Shown piece after piece: positions 45,906-54,251 of a stretch of DNA of 64,000 nucleotides. The stretch's first letter is position 1. Each line of letters opens with the position of its first letter. The DNA is from Rhodospirillaceae bacterium. GTDB taxonomy: Bacteria > Pseudomonadota > Alphaproteobacteria > DSM-16000 > Inquilinaceae. The stretch spans positions 3,583,001 to 3,647,000 of the forward strand of contig JACKIH010000003.1 of the NCBI GenBank assembly GCA_020638575.1. Reading direction: 5' to 3'. Under the pieces are notes generated by a model. It was given only the letters and a program-made list of their open reading frames with translations. It had not been told where the DNA came from and did not search any database. Made by a program: the position numbers and the translations under genes.

Positions 45906-45945
45906 GCCAGCCCGGTCGATCGCAAGGCAATTCCCTCGGGCTGGC
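45906..45945. promoter_or_regulatory. inverted repeat upstream of LuxR gene
   Basis: The perfect 9-base arms GCCAGCCCG and CGGGCTGGC are separated by 22 bases, ending 73 bases before the LuxR start. It could be a weak terminator of the upstream gene or a regulator binding site. Confidence 0.3.
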
Positions 45946-46018
45946 TAGCGCTTTAGGCTAGGAAAGCCGGCGCGGTGGCCGACGACCGCCGCCGGACGGG
46001 GTTGACCAAGCAACAGGG

Positions 46019-46873
46019 ATGACCGTGCCGACCGCACGCGGCCCCCTCCAGGACTGGAACCGCAACGTCGCACGGATCGTAGCGTGCGCGGATACCCCGC
46101 AACTCCCCGCCGTCCTGGTGTCCGCCGTCCGCGATCTGGTCGCGTTCGAGCATTCGGTCGTGTTCGGCTATCCGCCCGGCCGCCGCCCGCTGTTCCTGTT
46201 CGACGGCTTCAGCACGGCGCAGAAGAAGTCGGTGATCGCGCCCTACCTGCAGAAGAACTACCTGGCCGACCCGTTCTTCGCCGCTTGCGCCCGGATGGTG
46301 GAACCCGGCCTCTACCGCATGGAAGATCTGGCCCCGGCCGATGCGGAGAGCGAAACCCACCCCGGCTACGTGTCGCCCTGCGTGTCGGACAGTCCCGGCT
46401 ATCTGTCCGAAGAGATCGGTTTCTTCGCGCGCACCGGCCGCGGCGTCTATATCGTGCTGTCGCTGATGCGGCCCGGCGACGCGCCGCCCTTCAGCGACCA
46501 GGAATTCGCCACCCTGCAGGAAATCGAACCGGTGGTGCAGTCTGCCCTCGCCCGCCAGTGGCAGGCGCTGGGGACGACCGGCAGCCCGCCGCAGCCGGCC
46601 CTCGGCCTGTCGGACTATGTGGAGCACTCCTTCCAGACGTTCGGCCGTCAGATCCTCACCGAGCGCGAGCAGGAGGTGGCGCATCTTATCCTGCGCGGCC
46701 ATTCCTCCGCATCATTGGCGGCCCAGTTGGGCATCTCCCCGGCGACGGCGAAGATCCACCGCAAGAACATCTACGCGAAACTCAACATATCCTCCCAGTC
46801 GGAGCTGTTCGCGTTGTTCATCGACGTGCTGTCGACGGCACCGGCCGCCGCAGGCCCCCGCGGACCAGCGTAG
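46019..46873 (+). CDS. LuxR-family transcriptional regulator
   Basis: 284 residues. The C-terminal helix-turn-helix (about 215-275) has the LuxR pattern: LTEREQEVAHLILRGHSSAS, LGISPATAKIHRKNIYAKL. The N-terminal region (about 10-175) is GAF-like in character and may bind a small ligand, but it is not an acyl-homoserine-lactone domain that I can recognise. It lies directly upstream of a glutamine-synthetase-like, aldehyde dehydrogenase and alcohol dehydrogenase set, so it is the probable regulator of that pathway (inference). Confidence 0.9.
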   Translation: MTVPTARGPLQDWNRNVARIVACADTPQLPAVLVSAVRDLVAFEHSVVFGYPPGRRPLFLFDGFSTAQKKSVIAPYLQKNYLADPFFAACARMVEPGLYRMEDLAPADAESETHPGYVSPCVSDSPGYLSEEIGFFARTGRGVYIVLSLMRPGDAPPFSDQEFATLQEIEPVVQSALARQWQALGTTGSPPQPALGLSDYVEHSFQTFGRQILTEREQEVAHLILRGHSSASLAAQLGISPATAKIHRKNIYAKLNISSQSELFALFIDVLSTAPAAAGPRGPA

Positions 46874-47005
46874 CGGCCCCTCTCGATTCCCACCGGCAAT
46901 TCGGCTTAGGCTTGCCGGGCTTCGCTGTGCGCCCGCGCACCGGGGCCTCTCGGGTGGCGTTCGCCCGCTCGAATTCCCTTCTGCAAACGGTTTCGGATTT
47001 GGGAC

Positions 47006-48364
47006 ATGGCCGGCAAGCTGACATTGGACGAGTTGAGACAGGCGGTCGCCGCGGGTGAGATCGACACGGTGGTCGCCGCCCAGACGGACATGCAGGGCCG
47101 GCTCATGGGCAAGCGCTTCCATGCCGACTTCTTCGTGGACGGTGCCTGGAAGGAAACCCACTCGTGCAACTACCTGCTGGCCACCGACATGGAGATGGAG
47201 ACGGTGGCAGGCTACAAGGCCACGAGCTGGGCCGCCGGCTACGGCGACTATGCCATGCGCCCAGACCTCAGCACGCTACGCCGCATCCCCTGGCTTGAGG
47301 GCACCGCCCTGGTGCTGTGCGACGTGCTCGACCACCACGGCCACGCCGAGATCGCGCACGCGCCGCGCACCGTGCTGAAGCACCAGATCGCCCGCGCCGA
47401 GGCTGCCGGCTTCAAGCCCATGATGGCGTCGGAACTGGAATTCTTCTTGTTCCGCGAGGGCTACCAGGAGATCGCCGACGGTGCGCCGCCCACCCCCATC
47501 AGCGCCTACAACGAGGACTACAACATCTTCCAGACCACCAAGGAAGAAGAGGTCATGCGCGCCGTCCGTAACGGGCTGAACGGCGCCGACGTGCCGGTGG
47601 AGAACTCCAAGGGCGAGGCCGCGGCCGGGCAGGAGGAAATCAACGTCCGCTATGCCGACGCGTTGACCATGGCCGACCGCCACTCCCTCATCAAACACGC
47701 GGTCAAGGAAATCGCCTGGCAGAAGGGCCGCGCGGTGACCTTCATGGCCAAGTGGTCCTACGGCCACGCCGGCAGCTCCAGCCATGTCCACCAGTCGCTG
47801 GTGGACCTCGACGGCGCGCCGGCGTTCCACGATGCGGCGGCCGCGCACGGCATGTCGGACACCATGCGCCACTACATGGCGGGCCTGCTGGCCCATGCCA
47901 GCGAGATCACCTATTTCCTGGCGCCCTACGTCAACTCCTACAAGCGCTACATGGCCGGCACCTTCGCCCCCACCAAGGCCGTCTGGTCGATGGACAACCG
48001 CACCGCCGGCTATCGCGTGGTCGGTGCCGACAGCAAGGCCATCCGCGTGGAATGCCGGGTCGGCGGCGCCGATCTGAACCCCTATCTGGCGATGGCAGCG
48101 TTGCTGGCGGCCGGACTTTTCGGCATTGAAAACAAGCTGGAGCTGGAGCCGGAATTCACCGGAGACGCCTATGGCGGGGCCGGGCGCGAGATCCCAAAGA
48201 CGCTGCGCGACGCCGTGGCGGCGTTGGACGGATCGACGACGCTCAGGGCGGCCATGGGCGACGCGGTGATCGATCACTACATCCACGCTGCCCGCTGGGA
48301 GCAGTTCGAAACCGACCGCCGCGTTACCGACTGGGACCTCAAGCGCGGCTTTGAGAGGGCCTGA
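47006..48364 (+). CDS. glutamine synthetase family protein (gamma-glutamyl amine ligase-like)
   Basis: 452 residues of the GlnA superfamily, closest in look to the gamma-glutamylating members (GlnA3/PuuA/GlnT type) rather than housekeeping GlnA: DMQGRLMGKR near the N-terminus, MASELEFFLF, GQEEINVRY, the SSSHVHQSL His segment, NSYKRY and NRTAGYRVV. These enzymes join glutamate to an amine with ATP. The next two genes are an aldehyde and an alcohol dehydrogenase, and the stop is four bases from the ALDH start, so they form one operon. Substrate candidates are ethanolamine or another amino alcohol (inference). Confidence 0.92.
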   Translation: MAGKLTLDELRQAVAAGEIDTVVAAQTDMQGRLMGKRFHADFFVDGAWKETHSCNYLLATDMEMETVAGYKATSWAAGYGDYAMRPDLSTLRRIPWLEGTALVLCDVLDHHGHAEIAHAPRTVLKHQIARAEAAGFKPMMASELEFFLFREGYQEIADGAPPTPISAYNEDYNIFQTTKEEEVMRAVRNGLNGADVPVENSKGEAAAGQEEINVRYADALTMADRHSLIKHAVKEIAWQKGRAVTFMAKWSYGHAGSSSHVHQSLVDLDGAPAFHDAAAAHGMSDTMRHYMAGLLAHASEITYFLAPYVNSYKRYMAGTFAPTKAVWSMDNRTAGYRVVGADSKAIRVECRVGGADLNPYLAMAALLAAGLFGIENKLELEPEFTGDAYGGAGREIPKTLRDAVAALDGSTTLRAAMGDAVIDHYIHAARWEQFETDRRVTDWDLKRGFERA

Positions 48365-48368
48365 TCTG

Positions 48369-49748
48369 ATGACTGGTGTCCTGACGTGCGTTTCGCCCAT
48401 CGACGGGTCGGTCTACGCCGAGCGTCCGGTGCTGTCGCCGGCCGACGCGAGGTCCGTGGTGACGCGGGCGCGGGCGGCCCAGCGGGAGTGGGCGGCGCGG
48501 CCGCTCGACGAGCGCATCCAACTGGTGCTGGCGGGCGTGGAGCGCCTCGGCGCCATGAACGACGAGGTGGTGACGGAACTGGCCTGGATGATGGGCCGGC
48601 CGGTGCGCTACGGCGGCGAGTTCGGCGGGGTGAAGGAGCGCGCCACCTACATGGCGGAAATCGCGCCCCAGGCCCTGGCGCCGCTGGCGGTGGAGGACTC
48701 CGCCAAGTTCCGCCGCTACATCGGCCACGAGCCCCACGGCGTGGTGCTGGTGATAGCACCATGGAACTACCCCTACCTGACGGCCATCAACACCGTGGCG
48801 CCGGCGCTGATTGCCGGCAACGCGGTGGTGCTGAAGCACGCCACCCAGACGCTGCTGGTGGGCGAGCGCATGGTCCGCGCCTTCCATGAGGCGGGCGTGC
48901 CGGAGGACGTGTTCCAGAACGTGTTCTTGGACCACGAGACCACGGCCGGGCTGATCGCCGCGCGCTCCTTCGGCTTCATCAACTTCACCGGCTCGGTGGA
49001 GGCCGGCAAGTCGATCGAACGGGCAGCCGCCGGCACCTTCACCAATCTCGGCCTGGAGCTGGGGGGCAAGGACCCCGGCTATGTGATGGAGGATGCCAAC
49101 CTGGAGGCCGCGGCCGCCACACTGGTGGACGGTGCCATGTACAACTCCGGGCAATGCTGCTGTGGCATCGAGCGTATCTATGTGGCCGCGCCGCTGTTCG
49201 ACGCTTTCGTGGAAAAGGCGGTGGACCTGGTGTCCGCCTATAAGCTGGGCAACCCGCTGGAGGGCGAGACCACGCTTGGCCCCATGGCCAACCGCCGCTT
49301 TGCCGACGAGGTGCGTACTCAGACGGCCGAAGCGCTCGCCGCCGGGGCCACGGCCCTGATCGACACCAGCACTTTCGCCGACGACGGCGGCACCTACCTC
49401 GCCCCCCAGGTGCTGGTGAACGTAACCCACGCCATGCGGGTGATGTGCGAGGAGAGCTTCGGCCCGGTGGTCGGCATCATGAAGGTGGCCGACGACGCAG
49501 AGGCCGTGCGCCTGATGAACGACAGCCCCTACGGGCTCACCGCGTCCTTGTGGACGGCTGACGTGGAGCGGGCCGAACGGGTGGCCCACCAGGTGGAGAC
49601 GGGTACCGTCTTCATGAACCGCTGCGACTACCTGGATCCGGCCCTGTGCTGGACCGGCTGCAAGGACACCGGGCGCGGCGGCGGCCTTTCGGTCATCGGC
49701 TATCAGAACCTCACCCGGCCCAAGTCCTACCACCTCAAGAGAGCCTGA
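48369..49748 (+). CDS. NAD-dependent aldehyde dehydrogenase
   Basis: ALDH superfamily enzyme of 459 residues that oxidises an aldehyde to the acid. It has PWNYPYLTAINT, Glu230 in LGLELGGKDPG and the catalytic cysteine Cys264 in NSGQCCCG; the 34-residue spacing equals that of the classical pair. ESFGPVVGIM and a C-terminal KSYHLKRA follow. Start ATG at 48369, four bases after the glutamine-synthetase-like gene. It probably oxidises a gamma-glutamyl aldehyde made by the neighbouring alcohol dehydrogenase (inference). Confidence 0.94.
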   Translation: MTGVLTCVSPIDGSVYAERPVLSPADARSVVTRARAAQREWAARPLDERIQLVLAGVERLGAMNDEVVTELAWMMGRPVRYGGEFGGVKERATYMAEIAPQALAPLAVEDSAKFRRYIGHEPHGVVLVIAPWNYPYLTAINTVAPALIAGNAVVLKHATQTLLVGERMVRAFHEAGVPEDVFQNVFLDHETTAGLIAARSFGFINFTGSVEAGKSIERAAAGTFTNLGLELGGKDPGYVMEDANLEAAAATLVDGAMYNSGQCCCGIERIYVAAPLFDAFVEKAVDLVSAYKLGNPLEGETTLGPMANRRFADEVRTQTAEALAAGATALIDTSTFADDGGTYLAPQVLVNVTHAMRVMCEESFGPVVGIMKVADDAEAVRLMNDSPYGLTASLWTADVERAERVAHQVETGTVFMNRCDYLDPALCWTGCKDTGRGGGLSVIGYQNLTRPKSYHLKRA

Positions 49749-49753
49749 CCGCC

Positions 49754-50899
49754 ATGGCCATCACTGCCAACTGGTCCTACCCTACCGCCGTGCGCTTCGG
49801 CGCCGGCCGCATCGCCGAACTGGCGGCCGCCTGCACCGCTGCCCGCATGTCGCGGCCGTTGCTGATCACCGACCGCGGGCTGGCCGGACTGCCCATCACC
49901 GCCCATGCGCTGGACCTGCTGGATGGCGCCGGGCTGGGACGTGCGCTGTTCAGCGAGGTCGATCCCAACCCGACCGAGACCAATCTCGCCGCCGGCATTG
50001 CCGCCTTCACCGACGGCGGGCACGACGGCGTGGTGGCGTTCGGCGGCGGCTCCGGCCTCGACCTCGCCAAGGCCGTGGCCTTCATGGCCGGGCAGACCCG
50101 CCCGGTGTGGGACTTCGAGGATGTCGGCGACTGGTGGACGCGGGCCGATGCCGACGCCATCGCCCCCATCGTCGCGGTGCCGACCACGGCCGGCACCGGC
50201 TCGGAAGTGGGCCGCGCCTCGGTGATCACCAATTCCGAGACCCACGAGAAGAAGATCATCTTCCACCCTAAGATCCTGCCGACGGTGGTGATCTGCGATC
50301 CGGAACTGACGGTGGGCATGCCGGCCGCCATCACCGCCGGGACGGGCATGGATGCCTTCGCCCACTGCCTGGAAGCCTATTGCGCCCCCACCTACCACCC
50401 CATGAGCCGGGGGATCGCGCTGGAAGGCATGCGCCTGGTGGCAGAAAACCTGCCGCGGGCCTATGCCACGCCGGCCGACCTGGAGGCGCGCGGCCACATG
50501 ATGGCGGCGGCCGCCATGGGGGCCGTCGCCTTCCAGAAGGGGCTGGGGGCGATCCATTCGCTCTCCCACCCCATCGGTGCGCGCTACAACACCCACCACG
50601 GCACCACCAACGCCGTGGTGATGCTGCCGGTGCTGCACTTCAACCGTGCGGCCATCGAGGACGCGATCGGCGCAGCGGCGGCCTATATGGGCATCGCCGG
50701 TGGGTTCGACGGGTTCTGCGCCTTCGTGCAGTACCTGAACACGTCGCTCGGCATCCCGGCCAACCTGACCGAGCTGGGCGTCACCGATCCCGATATCGAC
50801 GCGCTGGCCCGCGATGCCATTGCCGACCCCACGGCCGGCGGCAACCCGGTGCCGTTGACGCTGGACGGCGCACGCTCGCTCTTCGAGGCGTGCTTCTGA
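49754..50899 (+). CDS. iron-containing alcohol dehydrogenase
   Basis: Group III Fe-dependent alcohol dehydrogenase, 381 residues. The N-terminal dinucleotide domain has GGGSGLDLAKAVA; then PTTAGTGSEVG; the iron ligands are in GTGMDAFAHCLEAY (Asp and His) and SLSHPIGARYNTHHG (two His). It starts five bases after the ALDH stop, so it is the third gene of the operon. Its likely task is oxidising the alcohol group of the gamma-glutamyl adduct formed by the first gene (inference). A hairpin (50908-50959) follows the stop. Confidence 0.94.
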   Translation: MAITANWSYPTAVRFGAGRIAELAAACTAARMSRPLLITDRGLAGLPITAHALDLLDGAGLGRALFSEVDPNPTETNLAAGIAAFTDGGHDGVVAFGGGSGLDLAKAVAFMAGQTRPVWDFEDVGDWWTRADADAIAPIVAVPTTAGTGSEVGRASVITNSETHEKKIIFHPKILPTVVICDPELTVGMPAAITAGTGMDAFAHCLEAYCAPTYHPMSRGIALEGMRLVAENLPRAYATPADLEARGHMMAAAAMGAVAFQKGLGAIHSLSHPIGARYNTHHGTTNAVVMLPVLHFNRAAIEDAIGAAAAYMGIAGGFDGFCAFVQYLNTSLGIPANLTELGVTDPDIDALARDAIADPTAGGNPVPLTLDGARSLFEACF

Positions 50900-50907
50900 G
50901 AGGTCGC

Positions 50908-50959
50908 GGGCCGGGACGTTCCATCCGGTGCGAAACCGCTCCAGGTGGTGTCCCGGCCC
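50908..50959 (+). terminator. terminator-like stem-loop after Fe-ADH gene
   Basis: GGGCCGGGAC and GTCCCGGCCC are perfect 10-base arms with a 32-base loop holding a smaller CGGT/ACCG stem. It begins nine bases after the stop codon and probably ends the LuxR/GS/ALDH/ADH unit. Confidence 0.5.
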
Positions 50960-51317
50960 AGCGGTCGGCGGTTGGCGGTTGGCGTTCGGTGGTCGGTCCC
51001 ACAAGGCGCCCAGCGAGGCCCGGCGGGTCCGCGCAAGCGGCTTGGCACGTTTGCGGCGCGGCTTCAGCCCCGTGCCATCGGCCATTCAACTCATTGTCAA
51101 ATATGGATTGTCAGAATGAGCGACGGGGCTCGTGCAGCCCGATCGCGAACGTCCTGGAGCACGAGGTCCGGCAGACGCGCTCGCACCCGACCGGATCGGC
51201 CCCCGCGTAACGCCGGCCGTGGTCAATCTACACCTTTGGGGGTAAATTGCTTAGCCCTTGAGGAATAAGTACGCTGACCCCGGCGGGGCATAGCCACTGT
51301 TCCTTCGATAGGGAACC

Positions 51318-51364
51318 CTGACACCTGTCGGCACCCCGGGTGCCGCATCGTTTCGGTGTCAGGT
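51318..51364 (+). promoter_or_regulatory. double-palindrome leader before SDR gene
   Basis: The outer 9-base arms CCTGACACC (51318-51326) and GGTGTCAGG (51356-51364) are perfect. Inside lies CGGCACC/GGTGCCG around CCG (51330-51346). The outer arm ends two bases before the Shine-Dalgarno GGGAGGGA of the SDR gene, so an RNA structure could influence its translation, or the DNA palindrome could be an operator. Confidence 0.5.
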
Positions 51365-51376
51365 GGGAGGGACCCC

Positions 51377-52150
51377 ATGGCCGGCAGGCTCGACGGTTGG
51401 AACGCCATCATCAGCGGCGGTGCTGCCGGTGCCGGCGGTGCCGCGTCGGACATCTACGCCCGCGAAGGTGCGCATGTCGCCATCATCGATCGCCAGGCCG
51501 AAGCCGGCCGGGCACGGGCCGATGCCATCACCGCAGCCGGCGGCCGGGCCTTCTTCCTGCAGGCCGACGTCTCCCAGGCCGATCAGGTGAACGCCGCCGT
51601 TGCTGCAGCGCTCGACCGTTTCGACGGCCGCATAGACACGCTGTTCAACCATGCCGGCACGCTGATCGTCAAACCGTTCCTGGAGACGACGGAAGAAGAT
51701 TGGGACTGGCTGATGAGCGTCAACGTCAAATCCATGTATTTGATGACGCGCGCAGTCCTGCCTGCCATGTTGAAACTGGGTACGGGCTCAATCGTCAACA
51801 CGTCGTCGATTTCCGCCGTCGCCGGCACCCCGAACGAAGTGCTGTATTGCACGACAAAAGGTGCCTGCCACATGTTCACCCGCGCCATCGCGATCGAGTA
51901 TCGCGACCAGGGTATTCGCTGCAACGCCGTGTGCCCCGGCTTTATCCGCACCGACCATGGGTTGCGCGAACTGAAGGAGCTGCGGGCGCTCAACGTGAAG
52001 GTGTCGGAGGAGGATATCGCCACGCTCCAGGGCCGCATCTGCGAGCCGGAGGAGGTGGGCTATGCCGCTTTGTTCCTGGCCAGCCGTGAGGCCAGCTTCG
52101 TCAACGGCGAGACGCTTTTTGTTGACAACGGGATGCTGGTCGGAACGTGA
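51377..52150 (+). CDS. SDR family oxidoreductase
   Basis: Classical short-chain dehydrogenase of 257 residues. The dinucleotide motif is slightly unusual (SGGAAGAGG in place of TGxxxGIG). NHAG and the active-site Ser with Tyr157/Lys161 (YCTTKGAC) are intact, and the C-terminus has VNGETLFVDNGM. It precedes the TRAP transporter genes by 220 bases and may act on the imported acid. The ATG at 51377 is preceded by GGGAGGGA. Confidence 0.9.
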   Translation: MAGRLDGWNAIISGGAAGAGGAASDIYAREGAHVAIIDRQAEAGRARADAITAAGGRAFFLQADVSQADQVNAAVAAALDRFDGRIDTLFNHAGTLIVKPFLETTEEDWDWLMSVNVKSMYLMTRAVLPAMLKLGTGSIVNTSSISAVAGTPNEVLYCTTKGACHMFTRAIAIEYRDQGIRCNAVCPGFIRTDHGLRELKELRALNVKVSEEDIATLQGRICEPEEVGYAALFLASREASFVNGETLFVDNGMLVGT

Positions 52151-52370
52151 TTATGGCTGTTGCCCCACCTCACATCACCCCGCCTTCGATCCAAGCACGC
52201 GTTGAGACTTCGGCTGTCCGCCACCGGTTCGTCTGCGGCAGTCGCCCACCTCCGCAACGGCCGAACCGGTCCGCCCAGCGCGCGCAGTCGACTTTTTGCG
52301 AACGACCGCAGCCGTCGCCTCGCCGCGTTCGCGAGAAGGAAGGGAACAAACAGCGAAGAGGATAGGAACG

Positions 52371-53429
52371 ATGACCAGGCCCAATCGACGTCAATTCCTC
52401 ACAGGTGCCGGTGTCGCCACCGTCGCCGCCGGGGCATCCACCCTGGCGGCTCCCGCCATCGTCCGCGCCCAGGAGCCCATCCGCTGGCGCTTCCAGACCT
52501 ACGCCGGCACGACGCTCGGCCAGCACGTTACCCAGCCCCTGGTGGACGCCATCAACGCCGCCGCCAACGGTGCCCTGGAAATCGAGCTCTACTTCGCCGA
52601 TCAGCTCGTGCCGACGGGTGAATTGTTCCGCGCCCTGCAGAACGGCACCATCGACGCCGTGCACTCCGACGACGACTCCATGTCGGCCCCGGTCGACGTC
52701 GCGGTGTTCGGCGGCTACTTCCCGATGGCCACCAAGCATGCGCTGGACGTGCCGGCCCTGTTCTACGAATACGGGTTCGCCGACATCTGGCGCGAAGCCT
52801 ATGACGAGGCGGGCGGCGTGAAGTGGCTGTCGGCGGCCGGCCAGGATCCCTGCAACTTCAACACCCGCAACCCGATCCGCAGCGTGGCGGACCTGTCGGG
52901 CCTGCGCCTCTACACCTTCCCCACCGCCGGGCGCTTCCTGGCGCAGTTCGGCGTCGTCCCCGTCACCATCCCTTATGAGGATGCCGAAGTGGCGGTGCAG
53001 ACCGGCGAACTGGACGGCATGGCGTGGTCGGGCATCACCGAGGACTACACGGTGGGCTGGGCCGACGTGACCGATTATTTCCTCACCAACAACATCTCCG
53101 GTGCCTGGATCGGCTCGTTCTACGTGAACGAGGAAAGCTGGGCCAACCTGCCCGACTACCTGAAGCAGGTGGTGATGTCGTGCATCGAAGCCAGCCACAC
53201 CTACCGCAACGCCTGGTACTGGGCGGGCGAAGCGCGGCTGCGTGCCACCGGCGACAAGCTGGAGCTGACCTCCATTCCGGCCAGCGAGTGGCGGGAAGTG
53301 GAAGCCGCGGCCGAGGCGTTCTGGGAAGAGATGGCGGAAGCCAGCGAACGGTCCCGCCGGATCGTCGATATCTTCCGCGAGTACAACCAGATCATCGGTA
53401 CGGCGGGCACGCCCTACACCTGCGACTGA
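52371..53429 (+). CDS. dctP: TRAP transporter substrate-binding protein (DctP family)
   Basis: Periplasmic solute receptor of 352 residues for a TRAP importer. The N-terminal RRQFLTGAGVATVAAG resembles a twin-arginine signal peptide, cleaved near VRAQ. The mature protein shows DctP features: SDDDSMSAPVDVAVFGGYFP, the ADLSGLRLYTFPTAGRFLAQ segment with the conserved Arg that binds a carboxylate, and ELDGMAWSGITEDY. The ligand is probably a carboxylic or sulfonic acid. A strong stem-loop (53446-53488) follows, before the membrane subunit genes. ATG at 52371 with GAGGATAGGA upstream. Confidence 0.94.
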   Translation: MTRPNRRQFLTGAGVATVAAGASTLAAPAIVRAQEPIRWRFQTYAGTTLGQHVTQPLVDAINAAANGALEIELYFADQLVPTGELFRALQNGTIDAVHSDDDSMSAPVDVAVFGGYFPMATKHALDVPALFYEYGFADIWREAYDEAGGVKWLSAAGQDPCNFNTRNPIRSVADLSGLRLYTFPTAGRFLAQFGVVPVTIPYEDAEVAVQTGELDGMAWSGITEDYTVGWADVTDYFLTNNISGAWIGSFYVNEESWANLPDYLKQVVMSCIEASHTYRNAWYWAGEARLRATGDKLELTSIPASEWREVEAAAEAFWEEMAEASERSRRIVDIFREYNQIIGTAGTPYTCD

Positions 53430-53445
53430 TCGCACCACCGCCAGC

Positions 53446-53488
53446 CCTTCCGGCCGGGCCGTCCCCGTGGGCGCACCCGGCCGGAAGG
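53446..53488 (+). terminator. stem-loop between dctP and dctQ
   Basis: The 13-base arms CCTTCCGGCCGGG and CCCGGCCGGAAGG pair perfectly around a 17-base loop, 16 bases past the dctP stop. It probably acts as a partial terminator or mRNA-stabilising element that keeps the receptor more abundant than the membrane subunits. Confidence 0.6.
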
Positions 53489-53702
53489 ACAGTGCGCCCA
53501 CCCGTCCACCGCCGCCATCGCCCCATGGTGCCACCTTGGCCCCGACCCCACGGCCGCTTCAGCGTTCCCTTGAGGTGCCGATCCAGGCGATGCTAGGTCA
53601 ATCGACCCGATGCTGCGCCGCGCGCCTTCTCCGCCGACCTGTCCACCACCCCATGCGACGCCCCTGCCTGCTGTCGAACCGCCCCCCGCCCGGGAGTTTC
53701 CC

Positions 53703-54251
53703 ATGAAGCGTTTCATGCAGGGCTATGTTCGGATCATCGACAAGGTGAACTACCGGATCGGCCGGTTCGCCATGTACGGCATCTTCGCGATGCTGATCAT
53801 TCTGGGCTGGTCGACCATCGCCAAGATGATGGACGAGCCGTCCATGTGGACGCTGGAAATGGCCCAGTTTGCCATGGTGGCGTACTATGTGCTGGGCGGG
53901 CCCTACGCCATCCAGCTCGGCGCCAACGTGCGCATGGACCTGGTCTACGGAAGCTGGACGGCGCGGCGCAAAGCCTGGTTCGACGCCTTTACCGTGACGT
54001 TCCTGATCTTCTACCTGGGCGTCCTGCTCTACGGCGCCATCGACAGCACCGCCTATGCCTTCCGCACCGGGGAACGCAGTTACTCGCTGTGGCAGCCCTA
54101 CATGTGGCCGGTGAAGGTGATCATGTGCGTCGGCTTCGCGCTGATGCTGGTGCAGAGCGTCGCCGAGCTGTTCAAGGACCTCCTCGTCCTGACCGAAGAC
54201 CGACAGGTGACGATCGAGGACGGCGTCTCGATCGAGAAGGGCGATCGCTGA
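53703..54251 (+). CDS. dctQ: TRAP transporter small permease subunit (DctQ)
   Basis: 182 residues with four membrane segments (about 20-40, 60-80, 97-117 and 135-157), the usual DctQ size and topology. It forms the membrane complex with DctM. The overlap TGATG with the dctM start shows translational coupling. Start ATG at 53703 with GGGAG upstream. Confidence 0.92.
   Translation: MKRFMQGYVRIIDKVNYRIGRFAMYGIFAMLIILGWSTIAKMMDEPSMWTLEMAQFAMVAYYVLGGPYAIQLGANVRMDLVYGSWTARRKAWFDAFTVTFLIFYLGVLLYGAIDSTAYAFRTGERSYSLWQPYMWPVKVIMCVGFALMLVQSVAELFKDLLVLTEDRQVTIEDGVSIEKGDR

Larger units (their letters stand above)
50900..51376. other. intergenic region between Fe-ADH and SDR
   Basis: About 477 bases with no credible gene. 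It holds the Fe-ADH terminator, a G-rich quasi-repeat (about 50958-50998), an AT-richer stretch near 51220-51275 that may carry a promoter, and the structured leader of the SDR gene (51318-51364). Confidence 0.5.
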
